NCBI GenBank assembly: GCA_019095985.1
Contig: CM032666.1
Coordinates: 4,975,783-5,039,782, forward strand
Source of the DNA: Streblospio benedicti
Taxonomy: Eukaryota; Annelida; Polychaeta; Spionida; Spionidae
Length of the DNA stretch: 64,000 nucleotides
Reading direction: 5' to 3'
This document shows, one piece after another, positions 13,401-28,400 of this stretch. The notes under the pieces were generated by a model that was not told the origin of the DNA, ran no database searches, and saw only the letters and a list, made by a program, of their open reading frames with translations. The position numbers and the translations under genes are program-made. Each line of letters opens with the position of its first letter. Within the stretch, counting starts at the first letter, position 1.

Positions 13401-16400
13401 CTTTGAAACTTTTAGTGATTATTATATGTTATTATTGCAACACATAGAGCAATATGTTGATGAATATTGATCACTGCTGTCATTCATTCTGTAGTTTTCT
13501 TCTCAAATTCATAAAGTTCTTAATTGTAATGTATACATTGTTTCAATATATATCTTAATTGCCCATAAGTGAATGTTGTTCTAGTGACCCCGTGTCCTTT
13601 GAACACATTTGAGCTAGTGATATTTGTTTTTGAAATATGCACGATGTTTTAATGGTAACCATTCATTGGTGTTAGATGTGAACCTAGGAAATAAATTGTA
13701 ACCAAATACATTGAAGTATTTAGATACATCTTCATTTGGTGAACATTTTGCTCAAGTAGACACTTTTAAATAAGGAAACAGATACTTTGGGAACAGCAAC
13801 GTATAACAAAACAATTACATCAAAATTGCTAAGAGAGCACAGCATCGCAAAAACAGCGTTAACTCATGGGCAATAGAGATGTTAACTTTAGCCATTAAAA
13901 CATCAAAGCAGGAAAACAACTTCTTACATTGTCACGAAGTGTAACCTTAATCAATTTAGGCTGTATTTTTTAATTCATATTGACACAAAAGTGCTTCTAT
14001 CTAATCATAACAATCCATATACAAACTCTTTTTGGGTTGAATGCATTTTAAATACAGCAGATATCACAAAGCATAACTGCTTATAGTACTAGTGTGATAT
14101 TGGATTGCAGGTGCTTTCTAAATACATCGGTCTTTTGCCTCATTATGACTCCATTATCATATCTCCTTAATATTCGTGGAAGTGGGTCACAAAATCTAAC
14201 CAATCAAAATCCCCAGTGCTGAAATGTTCAGCGACCTTGAGCTCAATAATAATAACATGTTATTGATTTTTTGCAATGCTTTTACTTCCACAATAATCTA
14301 TCTATTTAACCCATGGCTAGATATGATACATGGACTGATAAAGGAAGTGTTAAGTATAAATCCATGAAACCGACAATGCTATTGCCTATGAGTCAACATT
14401 ATTCAAGTGATAATGTGCTTTCTGAGCACTCTTGATCTAATATAATCATTGTACTAAATTTGATGGTCGAGTTTTAAACAGTATTAAAATAATTGGCAGA
14501 AATTATAATATTGACTTAAAATGGCTCTCTGATAGACGAACATTAATTGACAAAGTGCCCAAATCGAACTCATTTGATTTTCGTTCGGCATGCAAGCATT
14601 TTATCAAGCTTGAACGTATTCTTTCAAGTGCTATCAAAGTTGTTGCAGAAAATGTTGAAAATGGACCACGCTCTAGTTTGTCTAGAGATATACATACATA
14701 TATAGTTAGTTAGATACAAACGGAACAAACACAAGGCTTTGCTTCAGCAGCTGAAGCAAGGCAATTAAACCCAGAGCGTTATGGTCGTGCAGACCTCTAC
14801 TTCGTTTCCATGGTTATCAGGAAGTTACTCCCATAGGATGACCCTATACCAGAGCCCTGTGCAGATGATAAGTTTACACCCACACCCGCCCAGCACGTTT
14901 AATGTGAAACCTGCACCCAAGACCGCACCAGCATGTTTAACAAAAAACGAGTGTGCACCCACATCCACATTTACAGTTATGTTTAAACACATAGTAAATA
15001 CATTTATCACACATTTTAGCCACAGTTACAGAGTTATTGGCATTTAGATGAATGAATTCCACCCATATTCAATATGAGTAACAAGGAATGCTTCTCAGGG
15101 AGTTTCTGTAAAGGAAACATGTGTGCCTATGATCTTGCAAAGTAATTCAGTTTGAAAAGAACATGTAGGTTTCTTTGCGAGTTCTCTTCATGATCTTAAG
15201 CTCGCAAAGAGCCCACAATGCAAAATGTTTTGATGAATAAAACCGGCACCCACACTCGCAGTATAAGTGACAATTGAGCCTGAAGCTGGCAAATTAGGGG
15301 TGCAGACGCGGGGGCACGAGGGCTGCGGTGTGCCGCGCAGAGCTCTGGTCCCTACTGAAGTGTGACAAGGTGGAAGGTACTAATCCTAACTGGTGCAGTT
15401 ATACAGGGCAACCTACTCTGGCACTCTGGCAGTTCCTTTAAGAGGGCTGCAGGTCAGTGACCTATCACTAACAAGGATGTTTGTCACACTCTTCCCCAGT
15501 TTTCACTTTACAAGATTGTCCGCTTGTACGGGACTAACTTGTGCAATGAAAACTCACCCCGCAAAATATCCGTGTATTATTCAGGCGATGTTCTTGTGAT
15601 GTCGACCATCTCCGTCGGTAGGGGCACCTATAAGTCACACCTTGCGGGAGTGACCAGTTGGAGTGGGCTTCAGCTGAAAAGAAAGAGTAGTAAGCCCTAG
15701 GTCTCAGTCTGAAAGAAAGTAGGATTAGAAAAACATCTCACTCAAAATCAACACTAACATGGGTAAGCTGCAAACTTACCCACTTCATTCTCACAGCTCA
15801 CTAATAAGTCTTACAACTGTCTTCCGGTTCACCCATTTGGAATTCGGACTGAGTGGGAATTACCACTCAACCACGCCCGGCATGAAGTGATCCCTACCAG
15901 TCTTATTTCAGACGCTACCAAAGTGAGTTCCACTTGTACTGTTGCCTAGAAATGTATAGTTTAGTGAACTGAATTCGAGCTACATTTACTAACACTTAGA
16001 ATACTGTCACTAGCTGAGAAATGCTGAAAAGCATTCGGCATCCTTCCCGTATAGTATCTCACTTGAGACCTGAAACAAGCTGAAAAGCCTGAGCCTTTCA
16101 CATCCAGACAACATGACATTCAAGGTGGTTACTCAAGTGGTAGATGGTAAGGTTATAGGGTGCCAATTTTCTCACCCCAGTGCTAGCTCGACTTGCTTAA
16201 CATCGAGTGTTCCATGGTGGCAAAATCCCCGCGGCAGCACTTGCTTCTTCCTCGAAGGACCAAGGGCTCCTATGGCTGGCAGTTGAAGTTGACTAAAGTG
16301 CTCACTGCTCGGTTAATTCATTTCCAATTCACTAGCAGATAGGAGTGTCTTGTTGATGTCATTTTTCAATTCCGGGTGGGAGCTCCAGACTGGTATGGGT

Positions 16401-19400
16401 GAGCAACCGTCCCGTTTCCCCTAGTTAATTCCAGCAGACACTAACTATGAGCGACATTCTATGGTGCACCCGTCTCACTTTCCAAATTGTTGGTTTCCAG
16501 ACTGCAGGCTCCCCTTGTGGCCCCCCTAGCCCTGCAGAAGCTCGTTTATTTCTATATCAAGGGAATTTTCTTGGGCCTAAGGGTGAAAGCATGTGACCTG
16601 AAGCCTGGTATTCTGTTCATAGCACCAAAACTGTAAACCTTTTACCCCTGATGCCTTTTCAGGCAACCAGTGATAACAGGTATTACACACCTGGACTTCT
16701 CAATGTGTTCAATTACTCCCTAATACTGTGTGTGCATGCCCAAGTCACATGTCAACGCAAACCCACAGCCCCCGTAGGTGGCTCCTACCCGGTCCAGGGG
16801 ACACAGGAGTGGAGATGACTGCCTGAGATAGCAACCACAAGCGCTTGTAGCATGCAGCTCGAAACCGCCCTCTCCAGTGGAAGAGACTACGGGTGCATTC
16901 TAATAGCACTAACCAATCACCTACCTCATGAATGGATAGACAGGGCGCCTATGGATGGGCCACTCCCTTACGTATCCATGCAGGGGAGGCGGAGGCTGGT
17001 CGCAGATAGATAATAAGGGCCCAATGTCACAGGAGTTGGGCTGTCTGACCAATGTACGCTCAGTATGAAATCTAAGCTCAAATCGCTGCTAGTCGGCTTA
17101 CTATGCTTGGTACCGAAGTGCACCAAAGCATGTCTTATACTATTTGGGCCTAAAAACCAACACAGTCTCTAGTCCAGAGCCCTGCGTGGGTAATAAGTTT
17201 GCACCAAAACCTGCCCTGCACATTTAATGTGAAACCAGCACCCAAGCCCACATGTTTAACCAAAATTGATCCCGCACCCACCACCCGCACCCACAGATAT
17301 TAATGGACAACCCGCAGAAACCCGCACTAATGCCTGCATATTTTAGAGATGTTTACAGTTATGTTTAAACATATAGTAAATACATTTTTCACACATTTTA
17401 ACCACAGTTACAGAGTTTTTGGCATTTACATGAATAAACTCTACATATAATTAATGTGAGTATCAAGGAATGCTTCTCAGGGAGTTTCTGTAAAGAAAAC
17501 ATGTATACCTATGATCTTGTGAGAATGGCAAAGTAATTCAGTTTGAAACCATCCAAATAATTGATTATTATAAAGACTATGAAGCCAATCATATTCATAT
17601 TTGCAATACTAAGATAATGAAATACATCTACTACAATTTTTTAACCGTAGAGATACATATGCGATTACAATCTGTAAAGTTGGAAAAGATGCTAGAAAAA
17701 TGTAACAAGTAGGACATGCGGGTTTCTTTGCGGATTCTCTTCATGATTTTAAGCCCACAAAGAGCCTGTGATGCAAAAGATTTTGAGTATTAAAACCCGC
17801 ACTCGCAGTATAAGTGACAATTCAGCTCGTAAATTTGTGGGTGCAACCGCGCAGTCCACGGGATGTTTGGCCCCGCGCAGGGCTCTGCCCTATTCACAGA
17901 TTACTGAATTTAGATACCCACATGCATATTATAATACAAAAAAGATCATTGTTTTCATACATAAATTCTTATGCATTTTATTTCATTACACCACATTAAC
18001 AAAACATATTGTCTAGATTAGGACCAATCTGAGCTAGAGTTTTATTTCTTAAACCCAAGTTAAATGGTCTGCTTTGACTTCAATTGATCAGGCTACTCCC
18101 ATTAATCACTCTAAAGCAGAACGGAAATTTGACAACAACCTAAGAATTCTGAGTTCACACATCATCACCCCCCACTGTGACTTACTGTTTGGCACATCTC
18201 TGAGGTGACCGTAAAGTCTGGATCTCAAGTCTATCATTGACCTATTAGGGTAGCCTGATCGATTGAGGTCAAAGCAGAGCATTTAACTTGGGCTTAAAGA
18301 TATAAAACTCTAGTTCAGATTGGTCATGATCTAGACAATATATTTTGTTATTGTGGTGTTATAATATAAAATGCATATAGATTTGTGTAGAAAATGATAA
18401 TTTTCTATAATTTAAAATGCATGTGGGTTTGAATGCATGAAAACAATAAATTATGATCTGCCATTATGTTTATTTTCTATCAACTTAGGCTGAATAACTT
18501 GACTAGATTTAATGGGGGCTACCAATTATCATGGCCTGGGGGTTGGGGTGGGGTATGAAAAAATGATACTATCATGGCATGATTTTCAGGCCCTCACTTA
18601 AATTTGTTTGAAAAGTCCAGTCCTTATTCCCCCTCTCTTCAATTACTACCAATTTTCCTGACCTCTCCTATAAGTACATGCCATATTTTCAAGACCCCCC
18701 CCCCCACCTGCCCCTCCAAACACCCCCCCCCCCAAAAAAAAACCCTGAGTTTTTCAAATGACAACCAATCACCCACCATACTTGTTATTTGCTGGGGGTA
18801 ACCACTGATAAACCACTGAATCCATGTGATAGAGGATGTCTGCACCATAACAGTCTAGTTTTGATTAATTCCTGTTATACATTGCTGTTCCCAAAGTATC
18901 CATTTCCTCATTTTTTAACTTGACAACTTGAACTATATCTATATTGATACTTATCTATGTATAAGTCATTTGAGGTAATCCTATAAAATATAAAATACTT
19001 GAAAAGTTTCGACTTGAGCAAGATGTTCATTAAGTGTAGGTGTAACTATATACTTTATTGTATTTGATTACAAATTGTCAAATTGTTTCCTACGTTTACT
19101 TCTAACACCATTGAATAGTTACCATCTGATTAAAACCTGCGTATTTTACAAACAAATGTAATTACTATAAAGTAACATTCAATAATATATTATATGCAAC
19201 CAATAGGCTAGATTATAAAAAATTCTTAGAGAGCAACCATCATTATTTGTACAGGGGGGGGGGGCGGTCATTTGGTGGGGGAGGGCGGTGCTCAATTTTC
19301 TTTGGTCACAGAAGGGAGGGCACTAAATCTTAATTCAAAGAGAGAGGGAGGGCACTCAATTCTCAAACTGAAAAGGTAATATTTTACGCACTTTTGCCGC

Positions 19401-22400
19401 GAATTGATGCATTTCTGCAATATGCATGATTTTGGATTTAACTGTATAGTAATGTCAACAAATCAAATAGATTGCTAAATATGTATTCATTGACCATTGA
19501 CAGTGAACGATTCATTGCAATACACTTTAAACAGTTTTCAGGGAATCTGTCCAATATCAAACTTTATAATACGAAAGTATGTCATTGTTCATATTTATCC
19601 GGGTGGTGGAAGTGGTGGTGGGGGGGGGGCACTCAGTTTCTTAATGTCCACATGAGGAGAACATTCAATTTCAAAGTAGAGAGTTAGGAAGGGCGTTCAA
19701 TTTTTTCATCTCGTCAATACAAAATGAACGCCCCGCCCCGTACAATTAATGATGGTCGCTCCCTTAAATAAACTGAACATGACCACATCCTGTGTAAAAT
19801 ATATCGCACGAACATTTTTACCGCATAAACAGTGAAAATGAAAGGTTTATAAAGTAAAATCTAACTTTGACCCCACATGATAACACCAGAGATAATTGAG
19901 ATTCGTTTACATAGTTTATTGCGCTGTGATCAGTGTTCACCCTGGGTGCAGTTGACACCTGATATCTGGTCAACTCTGGGATGTCCGTTCTGCTCCGGAC
20001 TGTAATAGGTTGAATAAGCTAATGATGGAGTTGAGATCCAGAGGTTGCGGTCACCTCAGAGATGAGTTAAACAGTGGGACACAGCAGGGGTTGATTATGT
20101 GTGTAACTGTGAATTCAGATTTCTTTGGTGGCCGCCAAATTTCCGTTGTGCCTCAGACTATACAGTAACAATAGAGGACAATATTTTGGAAAGTCTTATC
20201 ATAAATCACATATACAACTTTTGTTGCTAGAATGATAAGATGCCTAATGTAGTGCTTTCCCTATAGTACATGTAACATATCACTTGTAGTATTGTCCCTC
20301 CTGCCCAATTACTCACATCTGTCCACTGCTTTTTCCTTTCGCTGCCAATTCTGATGTTGAAGAGTTTCAGCTCGGGGTCTACCAATGTGCCATCCTCCTG
20401 GAAGCTTATCCCTGTTTGGCTGCTGGTGTTATGCATGTACCTTAAACAAGAGGATACAGCATGTATCGATCCATGCATGCGTAGATGTGTACGGCTACCC
20501 TTATCTTCCTGAAATCGTGTAGCATTTCTGCAACTGTACTTTACCATTCATCTTTACATTTGGCTTCAACATCTGGGCCTATATACATTGGAGATGTACA
20601 AATGGCATTTTTATGTTTCTGTATTCAAGCAAGAATTTATGTATAACTGGATCCATGCATCCTGCAGCTGAAAATGAAAGATAAGATGACATTCATGGTA
20701 ATTATCTCTTCCTTGTAAAACCATTTTATGATTTTGATAGCAAAGAATTTCATGGTAAGTGAATTGAATTATTGTTATCCAAACAAGCTCACTCAAATGA
20801 CACCTATTTTGTAATATTTAATGGCTTCCATAATGTGTAATACTACCATCCAAAAAGTTTTAGATATTTTGAATATCAAAAAGATCAAATTATTGTCTAC
20901 AGCTCTAGATCTCTACCTATAATTAACCAATTTCTTGCCATATAGCAGGAGGATTATTCGTAACTTCTCCTGTTAACTCATCGGCATCTTTCAAGCTATA
21001 ATCAAAATGAACATCACGTTACCCTAATATATTCTACTTTAGTCTTGCCTCCTATATAGGCAGGGGAATAGCGTAATTTGGAGTTGTATTACTGTATCAC
21101 ATTCCACCATTGCATTTTGTTAGGCAAGATCATGAAAGTAGACTTTCATAATAAAAGTGAGTTTGAATTACAATGGTGTGTATAATAGCAAGTTTCTATT
21201 TGTATCTATATGGATTCAACACATTATGCTATGAATAGATTAAATATCAGTTTATGCTACGACTACTACTACACTATATTAAACAATGGAAACTTATGTT
21301 AAAAGTATGTTGCAAGTTCTAAATGTTGTTAACACCATCCCTCCATCATTTAAATTGAATTATATCATGAATGGTAAATATTTATTAATATTTATTTGCA
21401 ACACAATTGAATAGGAAATAATAAATGTAATATGTGAGTTTTTTGTACCCTAACTAATCATTCATATATCAATAAAGTGCTAGCATCACTTATGTTAACA
21501 AGTTCTAGCAATTAACAATATATGTCTTAATTTCATAATTACTAGCTAGGTGTGCTCACACATAAGTAATCGTAACAAAAAAGATTTTTTTTCATGTCAC
21601 GTACATTTAGGAATTGCGTGTAGTGTCAATAAAATATTGGATTGATCAAAATGACCGATTTTCAACTATTCTCCCATAGTGATGATACCTTGCAATCAGT
21701 CATTTTCACGCATGATAATCTCCCAGTCTTTAATGACTTCCATTCTGTGATAAAGACAGATACTGGCGCCGCCGGCCGCCGCACCATTGCTCATTTATCC
21801 CAATCTGTTATAATGGAATAAGTCGCCGTCGCCATAATCGTCTGTCTCTCAGCAGCAGACACTCTGCGTTGATACATGTGCACGTTGTGTCTAAGGCAGT
21901 CATCATAACGCGATGAACAGTTATTGGTTTTCACTTAGCAACGCATTAGCGAGTGCATTATGACACTGCTGTACTCTGCAGTAATAACTCTTAATAAAAT
22001 GGCTACTACATGCAGCTGATGGTACTGATGATCATTATAGTAATACATTTATTGCAGGTGCAATAGGTGCACTGCATTATACGTAGACATGCCTTTATTC
22101 ATTCCAGTCACAGATTCGTGGAGGATTGTGTTTTCTACCGAACCTATTTCATAATAGTCGTCAGCGGATATAATCCCATAGATTCCGCTATGCTTTGGTT
22201 AAACGAATATATGATGGAGTGAATATCTACAATATCCCCATTGACAGCAAAACATAAACTATACTTACAATGATGAGCCCCCCTCCCTCCCCCCAAACAA
22301 CAACGTGCTGCAAACGTACTTTCTAACTCTAACCAAGCTATTTTCACCATAGCTTCAATTTTTTTTCATGAAATTTGACATCTAATTCTTTTTTTCTTAG

Positions 22401-25400
22401 ATTACTGAACCTCAATTATTCTTTTTTAATATTGCAAAGATGTGACTGTAAGTGTAACTTCACCAATTTTCAGCCTTGCGTTATTTTTTTTTCAATATTT
22501 TTGCTGCCCCCCCCCCATCCCCCCGAGATCAAATGGTCGATGCCTAACTGAATAATCGATCCCTTTAAAAACAAACACACCGTCTCAAACGAAAGCTAAA
22601 ATAGAGAAAAAGGCAACGAAGAAGGACAAGCTATGGCCTGCCCAACACTCACTCATAGAGAAGTTTCCCAGACGGCCAGTAGATGGAAATGTTGTCGGCT
22701 GAATACGCTGGGGACATTGTAAATGTCTTCCACACCTTCTTCGTGGGATTGGCTTGACGATCCTCCACCAGAGCCTTCATTCCTTCCATTATAATCTCGA
22801 TGCCTAAAGTAGAGATGCAGATTATATTCATTATTGATTTTCCGGCCCTGGGTATAAACTAGAACTTTATTAATTTAGCTTATACATACGGACTTTGCCC
22901 TGCTTTCGCATCAGGGGCCAAATGGGACCAAATCTAGTTGTTTCCTCTATTATTACAAAAACGCGCATGTAAACCATATATCAAGTGCAATTGGTACAGC
23001 CTCTAGCTCCAATAGATATAAGGCCTAGAAAAAAATGATTGTTTGGTTCCGGTAACATGATTTTGAAAAATAGGTTAGTAAGGTAGGTAATTTTATTTTT
23101 TTCGTCATATTGTTTACCGCAAAAAATTAGGTTAGGTAGGGGCCACATAAAAAACGAAAGTGACTGCACACACAACATGATGGTAAAATTAAACAAAACT
23201 GATGAATTACATATGATTTTTATTGGATCGCTAAAGTTAGTATATTATTTTATGTCTGAATCCATAGGTTCGAAGATTTTATAAAAAAAAAAAACTCAAT
23301 AAAAAGATTAGGTTTTGGGGGTTAAAATGGGTTAGCTAGGGTTACCAGAACCACAGGATCATTTTTTCTAGGCCTAAGGTCTTTTACAAAACCCTAGGAA
23401 TCCCACTCATGTTAAGTATACAGCCTCAAAGATTCTGGCCTGTTATAGCCTTTAAAACCAGAGTATTCAGTAGCAGCAGCTGTAGAAGCAGCAGCATGCA
23501 TGGGTGATTTGTCCAGGTAAGGATTAGCCAAGACATTAAGTATGTGATCTTGATCAAAGCTTCTCCATTACAAATGAACAGTATCGCATGCTTAAACGGG
23601 AAAATACCCAATTACAGGTGCTCTGAAAATAGATAGCTGTTCTAAAATAGAAGCCACGTGCTTTTAGTTAATGACGTCACGTTTGCAAAAAATTAGCAAG
23701 ATTTGCATCATACAGAAGCTTTTAGAATGGGCCTTCCTGCCAGATCATTTAAAGGCCTTGTGACAGGCCAGACCAACTCCAGCACCTTCCTTTATATAAA
23801 TCAAATCCTATCTTTGAAGAAAGCCAAGCACGGGCATTACTATATTCCAACTGATTTTAAGAAAAGCATTCAGACAATTCAATTTCATGTTCATCGTGTT
23901 GGATTAGAGCCAGTGTGCAGAAAATTTAGAATCTGTTTATATACCAGCATTACAAATGGATTGTTTACCCTTTTCCAAGGCGTCGTTGCGAGATTTCTCT
24001 GTCTCAAAGTTCAATCCTGAAAAAAACAAGCCACACATTTAAAGTTGTAAAATGCAATTACGCATTCATTAAATGTCAGAGTTAAATGAAGTCACAATGC
24101 GCCCTTGCTCTTCGGCTAGATAATAGTACGCTTACAATATGGTAACTGGTGTGTTGTTGGTTTTATGACAAACGCTATAATTATATAGACCTTGTTTTTA
24201 TGTGATCTATCCGTGACGTACCAAACATTCCAACCGGGAACTCGTCAGGCACGTGGAAGATGCTCATGTCGGTTTGTTGGCCCATGTCCCCGAGAACGCT
24301 CTTGGCGGCAAACCATACATATTCCTTGCCTGTGAGGCCACGACGTGCCGCGTGTTGGAGTATCACTTCAGCCTCTTTGCTGCAAACACATGTGATGGGT
24401 GTAATAGACAGCGAGCTAGCTGCACCTACAGTGCACCCCCGGCCCCCCAGGATCCTCCAACATAGGTACCAAAATGATCCTTGATGTCCCCCGCTTCCAT
24501 TTCAAAAATGTTTCCATCAATAAGTCGGGATGAACTACCTCATTTGCATAAAAACAAGATGGCTGTCAGCACTTTTTCGAGAATAATACGAAATACCATT
24601 TACGTAATATTTTTACTTCTATTTAACATTTTCAAGTCATTTAAAAGGCTAAACTTACATTATTAATACAGAGGCATACAAAAAAAGTGAAAAAAAAACA
24701 TGGTGTGGTTAATCTATGATATCCTAATTAGCATAAATCCAAGATGGCTGACCGCAATTTTCAACATAATTAACTTTCTTTTTTCTATGTAACCCATTAT
24801 TCTCTACTCTGTTAACTGTCAACTTCCTAAAATATACAGCAGAATCCCCAAATGCTATTTCATAGCTGTTACTGGGTATATACTTGCATACACTGGCTCA
24901 TTTGCATAAAAACAAAATGGCTACCCCCATCATAGGAAATTCAAGAAAATCCGATTACCGTCATATCATCAGTTTTATTAACACTTTGAAGTCACTTAAA
25001 AAGCCCAACTTACATTATAAATATAGAGGAACACAAACAAGTGAAAAATATCATAGTATGATGAATTTATGATATCCTTATTAGCATAAGTCCAAGATGG
25101 CCGCCCCCAATTTCAACATAATTCACTTTCTTTCCTCTATATACCCCATTATTCTGTATTCTGTTCATTGCCAACTTCCTAAAATATACAGCAATATCCC
25201 CTAATGCTATTTTCATAACTGTTATTGGGTATATTCTTGCATACACTGGCTCATTTTCATAAAAATAAAATGGCTACCCCATCATGGGAAATTCAAGAAA
25301 ATCCGATTTCCGTCATATCATCAGTTATTATTAACACTTTGACCTCCAAAACTGAAGAAGAGGTCAGGCATTAGGCTAATGCAATTAGCATATTCCATGA

Positions 25401-28400
25401 AGTCATTCATCTTTACTGCATGTACCAGTTGAAAGATGAGCCAAACATGTTCTAGAACTGACCTGTTTTTTCCAAATGATCATTTTTTAACTTCACTGCA
25501 GAAACTATATCATAATCATTCACGTTTGCCTCAAGTTCCTCGTCAAGTAGTAGAGATTCTAGAATTTCTTTTGATGGTGATTCTACGAAAGCTTCAATTT
25601 GTTTCTTTGTTGAAGCAGCAAGCGCCACAAGTGCTTCCTCTTTTCGCTAGCTTGCAAGAAACTTATCCATTACAAAACTTTCTAATGCTTCAGCAACTGA
25701 CTTGTGACAATCCACAGCTTGCTCATGGTTCTTACCCATCATGACACCATTCAATGATTCTGATGCTATTAGTCCCACTTCCAGGAGTACATCTTCAAAT
25801 CCAGAGCAATTCATCTTGTGTTAAATCATCTTCATTTATTATATCTTAGCTCAACCTGATGATGAAGCACCAGATGACAATGACTCAGATGTTTATGAGT
25901 CCGAATATTCTTCATCAGAATTTAATTATGGGTGACGAGGACAAAAATATTGAATTGTGTTCTAAATTTGTGTCTGCTATCTTGGATCTATACTAATTAA
26001 GATATGATAGATGTACAACACTGTGATGTTTTATATATATTTTTTGTATTTGTCTGTATATCTCATGTAAGTTTAGCTATTTAAATTGCTTTTAAAATTC
26101 AAAGTGTTGATAAAAACTGATGATATGACGGAAATTGGATTTTCTTGAATTTCCTATGATGGGATAGCCATTTAGTTTTTATAATAATGAGCCAGTGTAT
26201 GCAAGTATATACGCAATAAAGGTTATGAAGTAGCAAAAGGGGATCCAGCTGTATATTTTAGGATGATGACAGTGAGCAGAATACAGAACAATGGGTTATA
26301 TAGAGAAAAGAAAGTGAATTATGTTGAAATTGAGGTCGGCCATCTTGGATTTATGCTAATTAGGATATCATAAATTCATCACACTATGGCATTTTTCACT
26401 TGTTTGTATAATAACAACTGATGATATGACGGTAATCGGATTTTCTTGAATTTCCTATGATGGGGGTAGCCACTTTGTTTTTATTCAAATGAGCCAGTGT
26501 ATGCAAGTATATACCCAACAACAGTTATGAAATAGCATTAGGGGATCCTGCTGAATATATTTGGAAATTGGCAGTGAACAGAATAGAGAATAATGAGTTA
26601 TATAGAGAAAAGAAAGTGATTTATGGTGAAAATTGGGGTTGGCCATCTTGGATTTATGCTAATCAGGATATCATAGATTAACCACACTCTTTTGTATTCC
26701 TCTATATTAATAATGTAAGTTTAGCCTTTTAAATGACTTGAAAGTGTTAAACAGAAGTAACGATATCACGTAAATGGTGTTTCGTTTTATTCTCGAAAAA
26801 GTGCTGACGGCCATCTTGTTTTTATGCAAATGAGGTAGTTCAACCTAACTTATTGATGGAGACATTTTTGAAATGGAAACGGGGGACATCAAGGTTCATT
26901 TTGGTACCAATGTCGGAGGATCCGAGGGGGGCACGGTAGGTGCCGCTAGCTCGCCGTCTATAAGGGGTTTACAACGGCAGAGTTTGTAGATATACAGTAA
27001 AACTTTGCTATTGTGGACATCATTGCTTGAGTGTATTGTGTAATAGAGATATTTCTGTAGACCCACAATAATGGGTTCAGTGAATCTCTCTTCAAGCTGT
27101 ACGCGTGTTTTGATTTGATAATAAGAGGCGTATGTTGTTGGTGACTTTTCATAGAAAATATTTTGAGAAACGTGATATGTTCTGATGTTTGCTACATGCA
27201 TTTCATTTGATGTTATACATTCTTCACTATGAAACATGCGCTGCTGTTTTGGTGTCATGTATTTTATCAATATTGACTGGTACAATACATTCTATATCAA
27301 TCTTTGATATTGCCTTCATGTATTAAATCTCAATGCCAATGTTCTTACTTTCATCCTCGTCTATTACTATTTATAAAGTTGTTTTACAATTCTATGTCTT
27401 TCTTTACCCACTTTCCTCATTTTAGTCGCCTTATATAGACTCTAGCTTATATTGTGAAAATAAAAACCTACCCTTGGGCGTACAGCAGTATCACTCGGGT
27501 CTCTGCCTTGGCAAGTTTTTCAATAGACGACATAACATTTTGAGTATTGGCGTAAGGGTCACTGATTTTTATCACAGACACTATATCAAACCTGTAAAAG
27601 AAGACACATCAATCTAGCAATCAAAATAGTATTGACGTATGAACCTGCAACGCAGATGCAATCAGCAATTCAATTGTTGAACGTTGGTTCAATCATACAG
27701 GGAATATATATATAATGGCATGAACCGTCCACAGCTGGCAAGTTCACTTCTTAATGCAAGGTAAAAACACCCTGAATATCAAGGGCTCAAATATATATGC
27801 TCAAAACTTGCTTTTGAGCATATATATCCTGCAGACCAGGAACCGATATTACATAGAGTGGGTAAAAATGACATCTTCCAGGAACAGTACCACACCTCTC
27901 AGTGTGGCTATCATTGAGGCCATCGCTCCACGGTCATCACTAACGACCCAATGGTGACTTACCTCTCAGAGGCGCCATCAGTGAGGTCCCGTAGGATATT
28001 GATGAACTGCTGGTGGCCGGCCATGGAACTGGTGACGATGGAGAAGGCGTGCCAGTCGTAACGGCGCAGGAAGGTCAGCATCATCTGGCACTGGTGGGCA
28101 ATGGACGGAGTGAGCAGCAGCGCAGACGTGGTCGCGCTCGACTGAAACGCAAGATCAGTAACCACTGCATTGTACGCAATAGTATAGATGAATGTGTATC
28201 TGACACTATACCAAAGCCCGTTAATGCTTGACACTAGCTTCACTAGGTCTATCCTGCATAAGAGGAGGCTTTCAGGGCGAAACAATGTGACGAGCTGTGG
28301 AAAGGGCGATCGATTTCACTGGTGATTTATTTCACATAGGATGTACATGCACAACGGCCGCACCTGCACATATTGGTGGGTTTTTGTACCTGCAGTAAGC

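Noticed and set aside
18604-18848. Proline-rich frame (plus) and its minus-strand shadow
   Set aside because: It is produced by C-runs and A-runs of simple sequence, not by coding selection.
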